Assembly (NCBI GenBank): GCA_964480425.1
Contig: CAYZPY010000052.1
Coordinates: forward strand, 1-15,046
Reading direction: 5' to 3'
DNA from: CAYYMD01 sp964480425
Lineage (GTDB): Bacteria; Planctomycetota; Phycisphaerae; SM23-33
Length of the DNA stretch: 15,046 nt
Below, in pieces: positions 13,299 to 15,046 of this stretch. The notes under the pieces are model-generated. The model made no database searches and was not told where the DNA came from. It saw nothing but the letters and a program-made list of their open reading frames with translations. The first letter of the stretch is position 1, and every line of letters begins with the position of its first letter. A program made the translations under genes and the position numbers.

Positions 13299-13679
13299 AT
13301 GAACGACGCACAATTGCAGACGATCTGGCAACAGAGGCGGATGAGCGACGGGGCGGTTCCACTGGCGGGACCTCTGACCATGCTGATGAAATACACCCTG
13401 GGCAAAAAGGTTCGCCGCGTAAGCGAACTGGCGGTCATCTGGGACGAGGTGGTGCCCGATGAGATTCGCTGGCATACCGCACTGGAGAATTTTTCGCGCG
13501 GGACTCTGACGGTGATGGTGGATTCGGCCCCGCACCGTTACCGGCTCCTGACGCTCCTTGCCGGCGGGCTCACCGAGGAAATCCGCAGTCGCTTCAAAGG
13601 TGCGCTGAACAAGATACGCACCATTCCGGGGCAGTTCTATTCGGTGGACGTCTCGGGCGAGGCGCGGTACGAATTTTAA
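13299..13679 (+). CDS. dciA: DciA-like DUF721 protein, probable replicative helicase loader
   Basis: The 126-residue protein fits the DUF721/DciA family, shown in several bacteria to load or help the DnaB helicase where the phage-type loaders DnaC/DnaI are absent. The family block is visible at about 48-85: a Trp (IWDEVV), an HTALENFSRGTLTVMVDS strand-turn-strand and a following helix (RYRLLTLLAGGLTEEI), ending in IRTIPGQ. Unlike some members it has no long extra domain, only a 30-residue N-terminal helix and a short tail. The ATG at 13299 is the first start after an in-frame stop, with a weak AGGG before it. It follows dnaN on the same strand, which supports a replication role. I am fairly sure of the family and less sure that loader activity is conserved. 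Confidence 0.8.
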   Translation: MNDAQLQTIWQQRRMSDGAVPLAGPLTMLMKYTLGKKVRRVSELAVIWDEVVPDEIRWHTALENFSRGTLTVMVDSAPHRYRLLTLLAGGLTEEIRSRFKGALNKIRTIPGQFYSVDVSGEARYEF

Positions 13680-13728
13680 ACATCCGCCGGGAGCGTCCGG
13701 GCGCCGGGGGCGGGGGTAGTTGCGATTT

Positions 13729-14427
13729 TCACTTGTTCTGTTCCTCCAGCACGCCCAGTTCGACAAGCGCGAGTTTGGCCGCCTGCTGCTCTGCCTGTTT
13801 CTTTGTCCTGCCCCACGCCCCGGGGAAATCGCGCCCGCCTATGCGTGCGGCGACTTCAAAGCACTTGTCGTGGTCCGGTCCCTTTTCGTCCATCAGTATG
13901 TATTCCGGCGTGACGCCCCACTGGCTCTGGCTCTGCTCCTGGAGCAGAGATTTGTAGTTGCGGTAGTGCTCGGACTGCAGCGCCTCTTCTATGTACGGCC
14001 GGACATGCTTGAGTATGAAATCCCTGGCCGGTTCGTATCCGCCGTCGAGGTAGATGGCGCCGATTATGGCCTCGAAAACGGCGGCGTTGACCGACGGCGG
14101 CAGACCGCCCGGTTCGCCAAGGCCCTTGCCCAGGAAGATCAGTTCGGACAGGCCTATGTTTTCCGCTATCTGGGCGCATCGCTGCCTGGAGACGACGGTG
14201 GATTTTATTTTCGTCATCTGTCCCTCCAGCAGTTCGCGGTGTCGGCGGTACAAATCTTCGCACACCGCCATGCCAAGTATGGCGTCGCCGAGGAATTCCA
14301 GCCGCTCGTTGCTCTCCAGGCGCGACGGCACCACCGAGGCGTGCGTCAGCGCCAGTGACAGCATTTCGGGATCGTTAAACTCGTAACCGATTATCTTCCG
14401 GTATTTTTCAAGTGCGGCTTTTTTCAT
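13729..14427 (-). CDS. rnc: Ribonuclease III
   Basis: RNase III cuts double-stranded RNA, maturing rRNA precursors and some mRNAs. The 232-residue protein has the standard plan: an endonuclease domain (about 1-150) with signature NERLEFLGDAIL (40-51; Glu44, Asp48) and a C-terminal dsRNA-binding domain (about 156-226; NYKSLLQEQSQ, KKQAEQQAAKLAL). The second metal cluster reads NAAVFEAIIGAIYLDGG with Glu119. At residue 116, where E. coli and Aquifex enzymes have a metal-binding Asp, this protein has Ala (codon GCC). Because Asp48 and Glu119, the more critical ligands, remain, it is probably active. The ATG at 14427 has only a distant GAGG upstream. The gene faces dciA with a 49-base gap and is divergent from murI. 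Confidence 0.95.
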   Translation of the reverse strand: MKKAALEKYRKIIGYEFNDPEMLSLALTHASVVPSRLESNERLEFLGDAILGMAVCEDLYRRHRELLEGQMTKIKSTVVSRQRCAQIAENIGLSELIFLGKGLGEPGGLPPSVNAAVFEAIIGAIYLDGGYEPARDFILKHVRPYIEEALQSEHYRNYKSLLQEQSQSQWGVTPEYILMDEKGPDHDKCFEVAARIGGRDFPGAWGRTKKQAEQQAAKLALVELGVLEEQNK

Positions 14428-14512
14428 ATGCTCGGGCGCCTCTGGGGGCGGCGAATTCCCGCCTCGTCATTGTCCGTTTGTGGCAAATTGAAAATCGCAT
14501 CCTTTTACGCAC

Positions 14513-14541
14513 ATCATATCCCCAACGCCGGCATTTGACCA
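14513..14541 (-). promoter_or_regulatory. Probable promoter of rnc
   Basis: On the minus strand TGGTCA (14536-14541), 17 bases, TATGAT (14513-14518). The start near 14506 gives a leader of about 79 bases. In E. coli, RNase III cuts its own leader, but I see no long stem here to suggest that. Confidence 0.45.
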
Positions 14542-14586
14542 GTGTATTGAAAATATCTCCCGCCGGGAACGTCGGTGCGGAGCATA

Positions 14587-14615
14587 TTGCCCGGTGTCGC
14601 ATTAAATGGTAGTCT
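14587..14615 (+). promoter_or_regulatory. Probable promoter of murI
   Basis: TTGCCC (14587-14592), 17 bases, TAGTCT (14610-14615). The start near 14622 leaves a leader of about 23 bases with the Shine-Dalgarno AGGCGGTG (14632-14639). Confidence 0.45.
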
Positions 14616-14644
14616 TTGCGGGTTATGTCACAGGCGGTGTATAT

Positions 14645-15046
14645 ATGACAGTCAGGCCTATATGCGTGTTCGATTCGGGTCTGGGCGGGCTTACCGTCGT
14701 GGACGAAATACTCCGGTCGAGCCCGACGGAAAACGTCGTGTACCTGGGCGACACGGCCAGGGTGCCCTACGGGATAAAATCGCTGGATACGGTGCGTCGG
14801 TTCGCCCTGGAGGATGCGTCCTTTTTGATGCGGTTCTCGCCCAAGTTGCTGGTGGTGGCGTGCAACACGGCCTCGGCGGCGGCGCGAGAGGCGCTGGGAG
14901 AATTTTGCCCCGTTGACGTGGTGGACGTGATACATCCCGGCGCGGCGGCGGCCCTGGAGGTCACCGACCGGGCAGTCGGCGTCATAGGCACCGAGACGAC
15001 GATCCGCTCCGGGGCGTACCAGCGCGCGATACGGAAAATCGCTCCC
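14645..15046 (+). CDS. murI: Glutamate racemase, 3' end beyond the window
   Basis: Glutamate racemase makes D-glutamate for the peptidoglycan stem peptide. The frame is open for 134 codons to the window edge, about half of the usual 260-280. Visible family blocks are VFDSGLGG (8-15) with the catalytic-site Asp10, VVYLGDTARVPYG (31-43), the first catalytic cysteine Cys73 in VVACNTASA, and VGVIGTETTIRSGAY. The second catalytic cysteine (GCTH block) would lie to the right of the edge. AGGCGGTG about five bases before the ATG supports the start. It is divergent from rnc. Together with asd, which feeds diaminopimelate synthesis, it indicates that this organism makes peptidoglycan, a point of interest if it is a planctomycete. 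Confidence 0.94.
   Translation, partial: MTVRPICVFDSGLGGLTVVDEILRSSPTENVVYLGDTARVPYGIKSLDTVRRFALEDASFLMRFSPKLLVVACNTASAAAREALGEFCPVDVVDVIHPGAAAALEVTDRAVGVIGTETTIRSGAYQRAIRKIAP

Noticed and set aside
1..15046. tRNA, rRNA, CRISPR, insertion sequence or phage genes
   Set aside because: I looked for T-loop motifs, regular short repeats with spacers, transposase or integrase motifs and terminal repeats, and found none by eye.

Overview
This GC-rich window of about 15 kb comes from a bacterial chromosome carrying mostly housekeeping genes. The organism is probably a planctomycete or a relative. The reasons are a soluble Ser/Thr kinase with an N-terminal zinc ribbon and an HGD catalytic loop, a second zinc-ribbon protein with a membrane segment and a VWA-like domain, dnaN without dnaA but followed by a DUF721/DciA gene, and an iron-sulfur type-4 uracil-DNA glycosylase. 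This placement is inferred from gene content, not from a marker gene. I saw no plasmid, phage, transposase, CRISPR, tRNA or rRNA sequence.

Layout. 1-282 (-): start of a small membrane protein that runs off the left edge, with a sigma70-type promoter at 441-468 and a possible short upstream ORF at 304-417. 622-1140 (+): DJ-1/PfpI-family protein. 1329-6715 (-): five genes in a row. In transcription order they are a type-4 uracil-DNA glycosylase, a zinc-ribbon/VWA membrane protein, a pterin-binding methyltransferase, yggS and an MsbA-like ABC exporter. Promoters in front of the glycosylase and yggS suggest at least two transcription units. 6931-7929 (+): asd. 8076-9047 (-): kinase. 9213-9971 (+): truA. 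10017-11826 (-): an aldo/keto reductase followed by a metallo-beta-lactamase-fold hydrolase, probably co-transcribed. 12075-13679 (+): dnaN and dciA, the sliding clamp and a probable helicase loader. 13729-14427 (-): rnc. 14645-15046 (+): start of murI, cut by the right edge.

The gene content covers replication and repair (dnaN, dciA, glycosylase), RNA processing and modification (rnc, truA), amino-acid and cell-wall precursors (asd, murI), vitamin-linked metabolism (yggS, methyltransferase) and envelope transport or signalling (ABC exporter, kinase, VWA protein).

The least expected signals are in the non-coding DNA. Most genes have a readable -35/-10 pair with 16-17 bp spacing. At three genes without a Shine-Dalgarno sequence (yggS, the glycosylase and, less clearly, truA) the -10 box lies 6-7 bases before the start codon, as expected for leaderless mRNAs. 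The other genes combine a promoter further upstream with some Shine-Dalgarno signal. The dnaN leader holds three overlapping hairpins. Two convergent gaps hold strong inverted repeats. RNase III has Ala where most homologues have a metal-binding Asp. I found no convincing undescribed multi-gene system. All computations here were done by eye.
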